A stretch of 64,000 nt of DNA from Jacaranda mimosifolia. Lineage: Eukaryota; Streptophyta; Magnoliopsida; Lamiales; Bignoniaceae. The stretch covers positions 35,174,760 through 35,238,759 of the forward strand of contig CM032127.1 in assembly GCA_018894105.1 (NCBI GenBank), given 5' to 3'. A program made the translations under genes and the position numbers. This document shows positions 1 through 10,734 of this stretch, piece by piece; position 1 is the stretch's first letter, and every line of letters begins with the position of its first letter. The notes beneath the pieces were generated by a model. The model was not told where the DNA came from, did no database searches, and saw only the letters and a program-made list of their open reading frames with translations.

Positions 1-993
1 ATATCAAATATTCACATTAGTTTAGACTTCTTTAAACTAATTGACTCAATTTAATTAATCTTTATTAATTGAAGAATACTGAATCTCTATAGTCGACATC
101 CAACCTCATGACCATGGAGCCCAATAATTGGCTGAATAAATGTTTTTAGCGAACCATTCTAGTTCAATGCGTACCATGCAAATACGGTCCTTCCGTCTCC
201 TATCTCCATGAAAGAGACCTAGCATAAGATATTTGTTGGCTCCTTAATAGCTTCGATACTATACATCTATTCTCAATGTTCGATTCTAGTTTATGACCTT
301 ATTTTTGGAAAACTCTTTTTCCAAATTATCATACTGCCTTAGCCAAGGACTCATTAGAATTGATCATTATTAAACACATAGGAGATGTACTCATCCTTCC
401 CAAAGATGAGGAGTCAAATCCCATCTTGGATCTTATAAACCTCCATGTTTAAGTAGCTCACACCCAATCACAACCCGAACTACCCACTAGGTGACCAAGG
501 ATGAGTCAAAGTAGGAGGACCTAAACATAAGATTACAATGGACCTCAGGTCAAAAGACTAATTATATGCATTAGAGTAAGCTGAAGAAGTTACCACTGTC
601 TACTTGCCACTACGACTGTCTAGTGGATTCTATAGGCAGGCCTCCAGTGTCTTGTTCTCTAACAAGCACCCAGATCTCATATGGTTTGCTCATGGAATGG
701 AACAACATCTAACATTTGGATTGTGCATTGTTAGTGCAAGCCTGTTTCATGAGATTCTATGACTCAGGATATTTAAGATCATGACTGTGTAAGGCTTATT
801 CCATGATTACCACCTAGTGCGTGACCAAGTCCCGTAGTTTTGTGTGATCTAAGGTCTTCCACCAAATGCTAGTGAAGAAGCATAAGCATAAGATAAAGAT
901 GTCCATTTACAAAGAATATCATTCAATCAAGATTGTATCACCAATGAAGTAGTTTACATGCCAATCTTATTGGTTGCGGGGCACCATTCCAAC
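1..993 (-). repeat. Copia LTR fragment (E0), cut by the window edge
   Basis: This is the U3-side ~1 kb of a minus-strand LTR. It matches 6989-8014 and 14040-15041 almost base for base in order, including the sentence-like blocks around CCATGGAGCCCAA and CAAATACGGTCCTTC. It ends at an LTR terminus (GGGGCACCATTCCAAC), the reverse complement of the LTR start TGTTGGAATAGTGCCCC. The remainder of this LTR lies left of the window. There is no coding potential. Confidence 0.85.
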
Positions 994-1235
994 TAGTAGC
1001 TCATGCTCAATCACAACCCGAATGACCCACCACGTGGCCAAGGATGAGTCAAAGCATGAGAACTTAAACACAAGGTTACCATGAATCTTCAGGTCAAAGG
1101 ACTAATTATATGCACTAGTGTAAGCTGGAGAACTTGCCACTGTCGATGTGCCTTTTTGGCTATCTAGTGGATTCTCCTAGCGGGCCTTCAGTGCCTTGTT
1201 CCTTAACAAGCACCTACTAATATGCACTTATATCT
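994..1235 (-). repeat. Internal LTR fragment between E0 and E1
   Basis: About 240 bases of another minus-strand LTR, corresponding to the stretch that includes TAGTAGCTCATGC, the block around GTTACCATG and the block around CACCTACTAATATGCAC. It abuts the terminus of E0 on the left and the terminus of E1 on the right, so it is probably an older LTR into which both neighbours inserted. Its continuation is not found next to the right end of E1, so later rearrangement must have removed it. Confidence 0.7.
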
Positions 1236-3485
1236 TGAAAACAAGTAAAGCACTAGGATCCAATAATTCAAACTTCAAAAGCTAAAATTAACTAGTGCTA
1301 CACAAGGAAACAAGGATATCAACATGCTTATGATTTAGATTTAGATGGAGAATAACCTTGATTATTGAAAATCCAAAGGAATGATGAAAAACACTTCTTT
1401 AATCCAGAAACTATCACACAACGGCATATGGGATTGGATGCAACTTTTGCCCAATCCAAACTCCTCTGAAGATTTTGGAAACATTATAGTACCTTCTAAA
1501 CTCCTTGATGAAGCTAATATAAAAAATTCAGCCCAAAAACCTTTAGGGAAGTGCTCGAAAAAAATCGCCAAGCAAACTGCCCTGATAGTGGATATTCCAA
1601 ATACAAGCAATCTAAATATCTTGCTTTAACAATATGATCCACACACCAATGCTAGATCCTAATCTCCTTGTTATTAGCTGGAAAACACAAAGGAGATTTA
1701 TAGAAATGGAGGCTTGATTTGAGGTAAGAGAAGAAGAGAGGAAGTGGAGCTTCAACACATGAGGTAACACTTAAGATTTTGGAGGGAAAATGTGAACGAA
1801 TCTAATTCTTCACAAGGAGCATGAATTGACTGCCTCTTTCACCCTTTATATATCTATATAGAGTAAGGATAGTATGATGCCAAGGTGGCATCACACCTTT
1901 CTCAAGGTGACTACAACTTGGCCATGTAAGTTGGCAACTTGCAATTCAAATTTGAATTTTGTGTGCATTGAAATTTCATTTGGAATTTAATTTTAAATTA
2001 ATTAAAATGCCACATCAAATGAACATTTCATTTGAATTTTTCCTCCAACATGGATTCCTTTCATTAATTAAATTAAAATTCTTTAATTTAATAAATTAAC
2101 CTTTGACTTAACACTTAAGTCAATTAGCTTAACTCTTTAAGCTAGTTATAGTTAACTTAACTCTTTAAGCTAACATGACAAATTGATGGTCATGTTGCGC
2201 CAAATAATTAACTCTTTAATTATTGGTCAAATTTAACTCCTTAAATTAGTTGATCAATTTAATAATTAAATTGATCAAGCTAAAAATGACCTCAATTTTC
2301 ACCAACCTCAAATCGGTCTACTAGGAGCACATTTTCTAACTTTTAGAAAATTCTCCTCCATCAAGTAGGAAATGCAATTGGCTTTTCTGTGTGACCCGTT
2401 AAGTTCTACCATTCATTGGACATGAGCTCACAACTCTTTGTCACTTTTGAATATCATATATTCTTCTTAGTTTAAACTCTTTTAAACTAATCGACTCAAT
2501 CCAATTAATCTTCATTAATTGAAAAGTACCCAATCTCTTTGGTCGATGTCCAACCTCGTGCCCATGGAGCCCAACTAATTGGCCAAAATGAATGCTTTTG
2601 GAGAACTATTCTAGCTTTATACGTACCATGCAAATACGGTCCTTCTGCCTCTTATCTCCCCGAAAGAGGCTTAGGGTAAGATATTTATCGGCTCTCTAAT
2701 AGCCTCGATACTATATTTCTATTCTCAATGTTCGATTCCTCTTATGACCTCATCTTTGGAAAATTCCTTTTCCAAATTGTCACACCACTTTGTGCAAGAA
2801 TTTCTTAGAATTGATCATTATAGAACATATAGAAAATGCACTCGCCCTTCACAAAGACGAGGAGTCAAATTCTATTTTAGATCTCACAAACCTCTATGTC
2901 TAAGTAGCTTATGCCCTATCTCTACCCAAACGGCCTACTAAGTGACCAAGGACTTGGAGTCAAAGCATGAAGACCTAAATACAAGGTTACCATGGATCCT
3001 CAAGTCAAAGGACTAAATATATGCACTAGTATAAGCTAGAGAACTTACCACTACCGACTTGCCACCTTGGCTATCTCATGGATTCTTCAAGCGGGCCTTT
3101 AGTTCATTGTTCCCTAATAAGCAGTCATTACCATGCATCCATATCTCATATGGGATTGCTCATGGAATCGAGCAACATCCAACCTTTGGATTTATGCATC
3201 ATTAGTGCAAGTCTATCCAGATTTTAGATGCCCTGTCTCATAAGATCCTATGACTTGGAAGATTTAAGATCACGACCATGTAAAACTTATTCCCTGATCA
3301 CCACCTAATGCATGACCAAGTCCTGTAGTCTTGTGTGATCTAAGGGCTTCAACCAATTGTTAGTGAAGTAATAATAAACATAAGATAAAGATGTCCATAT
3401 AAAGAATATCATTCAATCAAGATTGTCTTACAATGAAATAGTTTATAAGGCCAATCTAATTGGCTTGCAATGCACTATTTCAAAA
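1236..3485 (-). repeat. 3' LTR of E1
   Basis: An LTR of about 2250 bases. It begins TGAAAACAAG (reverse complement of an LTR end) and ends at 3485 in a mutated terminus (CTATTTCAAAA for CTATTCCAACA). Its U5 half (1236-1630) resembles the LTR at 30968-33170: both carry a block around GGATTGGATGCAACTTTT. It does not resemble its own partner LTR at 5908-8014. ORF-like stretches at 1362-1629 and 2744-2941 are chance openings in LTR sequence. Confidence 0.85.
1848..1897 (-). promoter_or_regulatory. LTR TATA box and upstream hairpin (E1 3' LTR)
   Basis: A TATA-like run lies at 1848-1854. Just upstream on the minus strand, at 1871-1897, is a 12-base inverted repeat with a 3-base loop whose left arm is damaged (AGTATGATGCCA instead of GGTGTGATGCCA) and whose right arm TGGCATCACACC is intact. 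The same pair recurs in most LTRs of this window. A promoter role is inferred from position and TATA resemblance. Confidence 0.55.
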
Positions 3486-4655
3486 ATTTCCTACTTGTCC
3501 TAAATCCAATTCCCCATAGCCTCAGGGTCCATCTTCTCAAGATGTCCTTCACAGACTGTTTGCATTTAGGGGTTTAGTTAGTGGTTCTGCTATATTCTCT
3601 TCTGAGGCAACTTTATCCACTCAATTGCCGCATTTATCATCTGATATCATATACCAAATGATAACATTTTACTATGTTTGGATCACTAATGAGATCTTGG
3701 CTCAAATCCTAAATTGTCTTCCAAAAACAGCCATAGGTTCATGTATGCTAGGTACTACATCTAACTCTTAGATGAAGTTTTTATCCAGACACCTTCCATT
3801 GCGGTTTTTGAAAGCACAAATTATTTTAACTTTGTGGTAGTCTCAATCATGGCGTCTTGTTGGAACTCTTTCCAACTCATCGTGTCGCTAATGAGGCAAA
3901 ATATGAATCCAAAAATAGATTTTAGGTCATTTACATTGGATGGGAAACTAGAATCCAAAAACCCCTCGAGTTTACCAAAAGTGAATGTTTAGTCCATCTC
4001 AAGTACTTTAGAATTGCTTTTATGGCCATCCAGTGACTTACACCTGGATTGGATTGGAAACAACTCATAACACTTAGAGTGTGCACCAAATTCGGTCTTG
4101 TGCATTGAACGGCATACAATATGCTCCCATAAGGAATGTGGGTCATTCTTTATCTCTCGTCATCAGTCCAAGGGGTCATGACTTAGAGGGACGAAGACCA
4201 TGTCCCATGGAAAGGAACCCCCTCTTGGATTCTTTTATACTAAATCCCTTTAGTATCTTGTCAATGTACTATGTTTGGGAAAGCCTTAGCTTTTTCCCCG
4301 ATCTATCTCTATAGATTCCGATTCTCAATATGTAGGATGCTTTTCCCAAATGCTACATGGAGAATTGTGTAGATAATCATTCTTTAGTTCACTCTAACAT
4401 TTCTCTCTCACTCTTAATAAGAAGAATGTCATCGACATAAAGCACAACAAACATTATACTACTCCCACTAGCCTTTTTGTACACACAAGGTTTATATGCA
4501 TTTTTGACAAAGGCAGACGATTTGAATTTCTAATCAAAATGTATGTTCCAAGTTTAGGATGCCTGTTTGAGTCCACAAATGGATATTTGGAGTTTGCAAA
4601 CCTTTTGCTCACTCCCCTTGGATGTAAAACATTGTGGTCGCTCCATATAGAGATG
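3486..4655 (-). pseudogene. E1 pol remnant: C-terminal RT and RNase H
   Basis: Reverse-strand translation gives scattered copia RT and RNase H motifs in several frames: LYVDDILLI with the catalytic YVDD intact (4428-4439), a GLKQAS-like block near 4560, the connection segment MTHIPYGS to KAILKYLR (4146-3990), and RNase H remnants at 3960-3780. Stops and frameshifts are frequent, for example a stop soon after EREMLE near 4390. Near 4655 the RT sequence (CCATATAGA) jumps directly to leader sequence (GATGACCATGAGCCTAACC), so the N-terminal half of RT, plus integrase, protease and gag, are deleted. The purine tract next to the LTR (3486-3498) is also degraded. It makes no functional protein. Confidence 0.8.
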
Positions 4656-5892
4656 ACCATGAGCCTAACCAAGTGATGTGCACTTAGAGCCATAGGTGCA
4701 TCACTTAGTTAATTTTAAGTAGGTTGATTAAATCTAGCTATTACATGAGTGTATCCCATATATTCATGGGTCTTCATAAGTCTCCATGCCTCCAAAGATC
4801 TTCTTTGCTCCTTGTAACAATTACATGAGAAAGAAATCCTCACTTCTAGTAATTCTACTCTCATAACATTTACAAGATAGAACTTAAGAGGTATGCAAGC
4901 CACAATTTAACACAACCCATTTCAACAACTTTGAAATAAATAAAATCAATATTAAAGGCTCATTATCATCCTCATTCATTCATCATCCATTCAACAATTA
5001 AATGAATAATAAATAAATTAAGAATTGACATTCAATTCCAACTATTAAATGTTTATCATAAAAATAATAAATTGGCCAAGCAAAAACAAGCATAACATTT
5101 ATGCATCCTATTTTTGCAAAAATTGGAGAGTAACTTAAATTTGACTTTAAAAGCAAGCAAAAATGTCTAACATTCTTTTGAGCACTTACACAACAATTGT
5201 GCATCAAAAGTGTATGGAAAGATCAAGTTTTGGAGGGCAAAAATGCATAAAACGGCAAACCGGTCAAGCCATGGCAGTCTTGGGCGGGCTTGCTACCAGG
5301 CTGGCCATCCATGACCCATGCTACCCAGCTAGGGGCTAGCCGGCCGGCCGAGCTACTACCACAAGGTGCCTAGGCCACCCTTTTACCACGTTTTCACCTT
5401 TTTCCTTTCCCAAACATTATGGGCACTTCCATAACATAATTCCATACATTTTATGATAAATTTCCAGATTATAAACACTTTAAAAGCTGGAAATTAAAGT
5501 GCTCAAATTGCTTCAAAAGTCAAATCTAAGGAAGAATTATCATTCTTCAAACACCTTCAAGGCATTCAAATAAACCCCAATTATATCCAATCCAATTAGA
5601 TCCAAAAATAACCAAAACAATTTAAGACTAAATACAACATGCTATATCAACATATAACATCATCCAATGCTAAGTAAAAATTTAACATTAGCTAAACATG
5701 AATCAAATTATACTAACATATGAATTTAAAAATAAAAACATATATTAGCATAATTTCTATTCATTACCGTAGGAGCCACATACAACATCATAAAAACACT
5801 CCAATCCATGACTTGAATCAAGTGTTTGCAGATCATGATGAATTCATCACATGAATCAATCAAAAGAGAATCCAAAATATAGCATGAAATTA
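4656..5892 (-). other. E1 5' leader, PBS-proximal part
   Basis: Non-coding leader matching 43781-44990 on the opposite strand. It holds the stem-loop remnant GATGTGCAC/GTGCATCAC (4672-4705) and a GC-rich patch at about 5262-5385 that contains GCCGGCCGGCC and closely matches the patch at 44295-44437. The rest is very AT-rich. The gag-proximal part with the repeated CGGTCACGGG motif was lost in the deletion. Short ORFs here (4715-4903, 4998-5207) are not conserved as proteins. Confidence 0.75.
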
Positions 5893-5905
5893 GGCTTCGA
5901 TACCA
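5893..5905 (-). other. E1 primer-binding site
   Basis: The reverse complement of the initiator tRNA-Met PBS TGGTATCAGAGCC, with two changes (GGCTTCGATACCA on the plus strand). It lies two bases from the LTR edge at 5908, as in the other copies. Confidence 0.85.
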
Positions 5906-5907
5906 CT

Positions 5908-8014
5908 TGAAAGAGGTGTAAGGCTAAGGATCCAATTTAAAACATTTAAAAATTGATATCTAACTTATCTTACACCACCCCAAGGATTTAAATGATGCAT
6001 ATATAGTGGATTAAGGTTAGATTATTACCACTTGAGTAAAATCCAACCAAAGGTAGAAGAAGAGCTTCTTTTCCCGAGAGCAAACTTCTACTGGCGCAGC
6101 TAGGCGTGGTCAATGTTTGATCTAGAATATCACCTCTGAATTCAACAAAATCTAGACCAAATGAAAGTTAACTCAAAGAGGAGTGTCCATATATAAAATT
6201 CACCACCAGAAGCCTTTGGCAAGACCTCGAACAGAGACATCAAAGTTTCTGCTGGAACAGAGGATCACCAAAGCAAGCAATCCGTAATACGTCCTGCCTC
6301 TAATGTCAAAGTTGACACACCTTTGGACTATCATTTCCTTATTAATTTAGCTGGAAAAATCAAGAATGAAGAGAGCTAGGTTGAAGACCAAAAATGGAGG
6401 GGAGGAAGAAGAGAGTGAAACCTCAACTCATGAGAGAATCACTTTTGGAGGGAATTTTTGATCTAATAATTAAATGCAAAAAGTGTGATTGATTCTTCTT
6501 GTTGGCTGCCCCCCTCAATATCTATATATAGAGGGAGGATCGTGTGATGCCAAGGTGGCATCACACCTTCCTCAAGGGGGGTTGCCAACTAAGCGTGCCA
6601 ACTTGCAAACTTAATTTTAAATTTCCCTCCAAAACTCATTCTTCCATTTAATTAAATTAAACACTTTAATTTAATTAAATATTGACTTAACATTTAATTC
6701 ACCGAACTTAACTCTTTAAGTTTTACTTGACCAATTAATAATCATGTGGTACCAAATTAAATTAATAATTAATTTAATTGGATCAATTTAACAATTAAAT
6801 TGATCATACCGAATGACCAAAAATTGCATCAAGATTTCTTCCTCATATTTTCGGTCCTCTTGGAATTTTTCTAACACTTAGAAAATTCCTCCTCATTATT
6901 TAGGTTTTTCAATAGGCTTTTGTGTGTGACCCATTAGGTTTTACCCCTCATTGGACATGAGCTCACAATAATTGTGACTTTAGAATATCATATATTCACA
7001 TTAGTTTAAAACTCCTTTTAAACTAACAAACTCATATCAATTAATCTCTATTAATTGCTGAGTACCCAATCTCCATGATCGATGTCCAACCTCAAGCCCA
7101 TGGAGCCCAACAATTGGCCAAATAAATGCTTATGGTGAACCATTCTAGCTTTACGCGTACCAAGCAAATGCGGTCCTTCTGTCTCCTATCTCTATGAAAG
7201 AGGCCTAGGGCAAGATATTTTTCATTCTCTAATAACCTTAATGATATGCATCTATTCTTAATGTTCTATTTCTTTTCTGACCTCATCTTTGGAAAACTCT
7301 TTTTCCAAATTGTCACACTGCCTTGGCCAAGGACTTATTGAAATCGATCATCATAGAACAGATAGGAGATGTACTCGCCCTTCACAAAGATGAGGAATCA
7401 AATCCCATCTTGGATCTCATAAACCTCTATGTCCAAGTAGCTCATACCCAATCACCACCGGAATGCCCGCTAAGTGGCCAGGGAGGAGACAAAGCATGAG
7501 GACCTAAACACAAGGTTACAATAGATCCTCAGGTCAGAGGACTAATTATATGCACTAGCGTAAGATGGAGAACTAACCACTACCGACTTGCCACTATGAC
7601 TATCTGGTGGGATCTTCGGGCAGGTCTCCAGTGCCTTGTTCTTTAATAAACACCCACTAACATGCACTTATATCACATACGGTTTGCTCATGGAACAGAG
7701 CAATATCCAACCATTGGATTATGCATATTTAGTGCAAGTCTATCCGAATCTTAGATGCCCAATCTCATAAGATTCTATGGCTTGGGATATTTAAGATCAC
7801 GACCATGTAAGACTTATTGCATGATCACTGCTGTGTGAACTGACCAAGTCATGTAATCTTATGTGATCTAAGGGCTTCAACCATATGCTAGTGAAGTAAT
7901 ATGAGCATAATATGAAAATGGCCATATAAGAATAATATCATTCAATCAAGATTGTAACACAAGTGAAATAGTTTACATGCCAATCTAATTGGCTTGCTGG
8001 GGACTATTCCAATA
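5908..8014 (-). repeat. 5' LTR of E1
   Basis: An LTR of 2107 bases, from TGAAAGAGGTGTAAGG to CTATTCCAATA. The U5 end is the type seen in E4 and E9 (plus-strand form CACCTCTTTCA). It contains the block with GAGAGCAAACTTC that the E4/E9 LTRs also have. It carries the hairpin and TATA at 6523-6567. There is no ORF of note. Confidence 0.87.
6523..6567 (-). promoter_or_regulatory. LTR TATA box and hairpin (E1 5' LTR)
   Basis: TATATATA lies at 6523-6530, followed by the inverted repeat at 6541-6567 with arms CGTGTGATGCCA and TGGCATCACACC (one mispaired end base). As the 5' LTR copy, this would have been the transcription start region of E1. Confidence 0.6.
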
Positions 8015-8774
8015 ATTTGTTGGCTCCCTAATAGCCTCGATACTATGTATCTATTCTCAATGTTCAATTCCATTGTATGACCTCATCTTTGGAAAACTCC
8101 TTCCCCAAATTATCACACCACCTTGTGCAATAATTTCTTGGAATCGATCATTACAAAACAGATCGGAGATGTATTCGTCCTTCACAAAAGGGAGAAGTCA
8201 GATTCCATCTTAGATCTCACAAATCTCTATGTATAGTAGCTTATGCCCAACTTCAACCCGAAAGGCTGGTAAGTGACAAAGGAAGAGTCAAACCATAAGG
8301 TTACCATAGATCCTCAAGTCAGAGGACTAATAATATACACTAACGTAAGCTCGAGAACTTGCCACTTTGGCTATCTAGTAGATTCTCCCAGTGGGTCTTT
8401 AATGCATTATTTTCTAACAAGCACCCACTAACATGCACCCATGTCTCATATGGTTGCTCATGGAACGAAGCAATATCCAACTCTTGGATTTATGCATCAT
8501 TAGTGTAAGTCTATCCGGATCTTAGATGCCCGATCTCATAAGATCCTATGACTTGGAAGATTTAAGATCACGACCATGTGAGACTTATTCCATGGTCACC
8601 AAACCAACTCTAGTAGTCATGAGTGATATAAGGGCTTTATCCAAATGCGAGTGAAGTAATAAAGAGTATAAGATGATGATCGCTATATAATGAATGTTAT
8701 TCAATCAAGATTGTTTTACAAGAAAATAGCTTCACAAGGCTAATCTAATTAGCTTGTTGGACACTATTCCAACA
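8015..8774 (-). repeat. Truncated 3' LTR of E2
   Basis: Only the U3-end 760 bases of an LTR remain. It starts abruptly in the middle of the block ATTTGTTGGCTCCC, directly after the E1 terminus, and ends in a good terminus CACTATTCCAACA followed by the reverse-complement purine tract ATCTCCCACC. The E1 insertion or a later recombination removed the rest. Confidence 0.85.
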
Positions 8775-8787
8775 ATCTCCCACCTTC
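8775..8787 (-). other. E2 polypurine tract
   Basis: The plus strand reads ATCTCCCACCTTC, so the minus strand is a purine-rich GGTGGGAGAT-type tract abutting the 3' LTR. It is the presumed plus-strand primer and matches AAGTGGGAGAT at 49686-49697. Confidence 0.75.
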
Positions 8788-8989
8788 CTTAAAGCCAATA
8801 CCCCACGGCCTTGAGGCCCATCTTCTCAAGATATCCTTCAAAGACCTTTTGCGTTAGGGGTTTTGTCAGTAGATCTGCTATACTATCTTTTGAGTCAATT
8901 ATTTCCACTCGGATGTCACCTCTATCAATGATCTCTCGGATCAAATGCTATTGCCTCAAAATATGCTTGAATCGCAGATGAGAACTTGG

Positions 8990-9514
8990 CTATTTAGCTT
9001 GTGCTACCGCCCCATTGTTGTCACAGAAGAAAACCACTGGCTCAGCAATGCTAAGCACCACATTCAACTCTTGAATGAAGTTTTTCATCCAAATACCTTC
9101 ATTTCCAGCTTCTAAAGCTGCAATATATTTTGCCTCTATGTTAGAATTAGCCTTGGTGTCTTGTTTGGAACTTTTCCAACTCACCGTGCTGCCATTGAGG
9201 CAAAATATAAATCTACAAGTGGATTTCAAGTCATCTATATCGGATTCGAACTGTGAATCCAAAAACCTCTCTAGTTTCAATTCTCCATTGCCGTATACCA
9301 AAAATAAGTCCTTAGTGTTTCTCAAGTATTTAAGGATCCCTTTAACAACTATCCAGTGACTCTCACTGAGATTGGATTGGAACCTACTCGTAACGCTTAG
9401 CGAGTATGCCACATCCAGTCTTGTATATTGAACTGCATACATTATACTTCCAATGGCGGAGGCATAAGGTATATGGGAAATCCTTTGTCTTTTGTTTTCA
9501 GTCTCAGGGGCCAT
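8990..9514 (-). pseudogene. E2 RNase H domain
   Basis: An open stretch of 174 codons, long for this window. It starts in the RT-RNase H connection (PYASAIGSIMYAVQ, then SRFQSNLSESHW and GILKYLRNTKD) and runs through RNase H. Recognisable RNase H landmarks are the LDSQFESDIDD block (first Asp), the block SWKSSKQDTKANSNIEAKY (where the canonical E before Y has become K: AEY to AKY) and the FCDNNGA block with the later Asp. The frame ends soon after AVAQAK. It would degrade the RNA of RNA/DNA hybrids in a working element; the loss of the Glu and the broken upstream frame argue against function. Confidence 0.8.
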
Positions 9515-10203
9515 AGACTTGGAGAGACGATACCATGTCCTATAGGAATGAATACCTTCTTGGATTCTTCCATACTAAACCTCTTTAGTATTTTGTCAAT
9601 GTAGCGGGTTTAGGATAGCCCCAGCATCCTCTTAGATCTATCTCTATAGATAAGTAGTCCCAATACGTAGGATGTTTCTCCCAAATCCTTCATAGAGAAT
9701 TGAGTAGATAACCAGACTTTAGTACACTCTAACATTCTTATCTCACTCCCAATGAGAAATATGTCATCAACATAAAGCACAATAAACTGTACACTATTCC
9801 CACTAGCCTTCTTATATACTCATAGTTCATACACATTTTTTACAATGCCAAATGATTTGACTGTTTTGTCAAAACATATGTTCAAACTTCAGAACGCTTG
9901 TTTGAGTCCATAAATAGATCTCAGGAGTTTGCGAACATGTTACTCACTCCTTTTGGATGTAAAACCTTGTGGTTGCTCCATATAGATTTCTTATTCAATG
10001 TCTCCATTGAGGAAAGCGGTTTTCACATCCATTTATCATATCTCATAGTCATAATATGCAGCTGTGGCATATAGAATCGGAATGGACTTAGGCATTACGA
10101 TCAATGAAAAGGTTTCCTCAAAATCGATACGGGGCTTTTGAGTGTAACTTTTTGCCACTAGTCGCACCTTAAAAGTCACCACTTCTTCACCTACTCATAG
10201 CTT
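9515..10203 (-). pseudogene. E2 reverse transcriptase, broken
   Basis: The reverse strand shows RT landmarks across several frames. LYVDDIFLIGSE has the catalytic YVDD intact (9763-9774). IDKILKRFSMEESKK-like sequence follows near 9590, and ETFS-type blocks are near 10100. A TAA immediately after CKWIYK separates it from the upstream fusion ORF. Further stops and indels occur throughout, so no full RT can be made. Confidence 0.75.
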
Positions 10204-10734
10204 TTACTTATAAATCCACTTGCAACCAACGTGAACGATTTCCTTTGGTGGATCTACCAAACTCCACACTTTGTTGGAGTATATGGAGTCCATTTCGTAT
10301 CTCATGGCTTCAAGCCAACATCCCGAATCTATGTCCAACATAGCTTCCTCATAGGTCTTCTGATCATTATTAGATTGGCCCATCTCATGAAGAAATTCAA
10401 ACCTTTCGTATCTTGATTGTACACCATACAACTCTTGTAGGTGTACATAGATCTCTCGAGCATGTCTAATGTGCTCATGAGTCTTTTGGATCTCGTTAGA
10501 CATGGAAGCCATCATGACACATCTTACTTGTAGATCATCATCTACAAATCTCGAGAACATTTCACGAGCTTGGTCAATGGAGTCATTACCAATTGTGTCC
10601 ATGGGACTTTGATCAAGGGCGTATGTCCTCTTTTCAGAGTCAAGAATTATTTTAAGGTTTCTCAACCAATCTTGGAAGTTTGGTTCGGTGAGGTTATTGT
10701 TTTCCAAAATACTTGCGAGCAGATTCTTAGCCAT
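10204..10734 (-). pseudogene. E2 gag N-terminus fused in frame to RT N-terminus
   Basis: A 176-codon ORF that starts at a good ATG (MAKNLLASILENNNL) where all elements here start gag. Residues 1 to about 111 are the N-terminal gag (DWLRNLKIILDSEK, FVDDDLQVRCVMMAS, IYVHLQELYGVQ). From about residue 112 the sequence is the integrase-RT linker and RT start (RFEFLHEMGQ, KTYEEAMLDIDS, EMDSIYSNKVWSLVDPP, GCKWIYK). The join near 10400-10407 sits in a short similarity shared by both partners (roughly CGAAAGGTTTG), so it looks like a microhomology deletion of the gag C-terminus, zinc knuckle, protease and integrase. The reading frame stays open across the join. Expression is unknown. The frame stops right after the RT start, so it is probably just a deletion product. 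Confidence 0.85.

Larger units (their letters stand above)
1236..8014 (-). mobile_element. E1: internally deleted copia element with mismatched LTRs
   Basis: Order on the minus strand is 5' LTR (5908-8014), PBS (5893-5905), leader, a jump straight into the RT/RNase H part of pol, then 3' LTR (1236-3485). Gag, protease, integrase and the start of RT are missing, leaving about 2.4 kb of internal DNA. The two LTRs differ at their U5 ends (TGAAAACAAGTAAAGC against TGAAAGAGGTGTAAGG), so they come from different subfamilies. No target duplication is visible. It is non-autonomous. Confidence 0.8.

Noticed and set aside
1362..1629. Overlapping 82-codon ORFs on both strands in the E1 LTR
   Set aside because: No similarity to known domains, not open in the matching segment of 30968-33170, and wholly inside an LTR.
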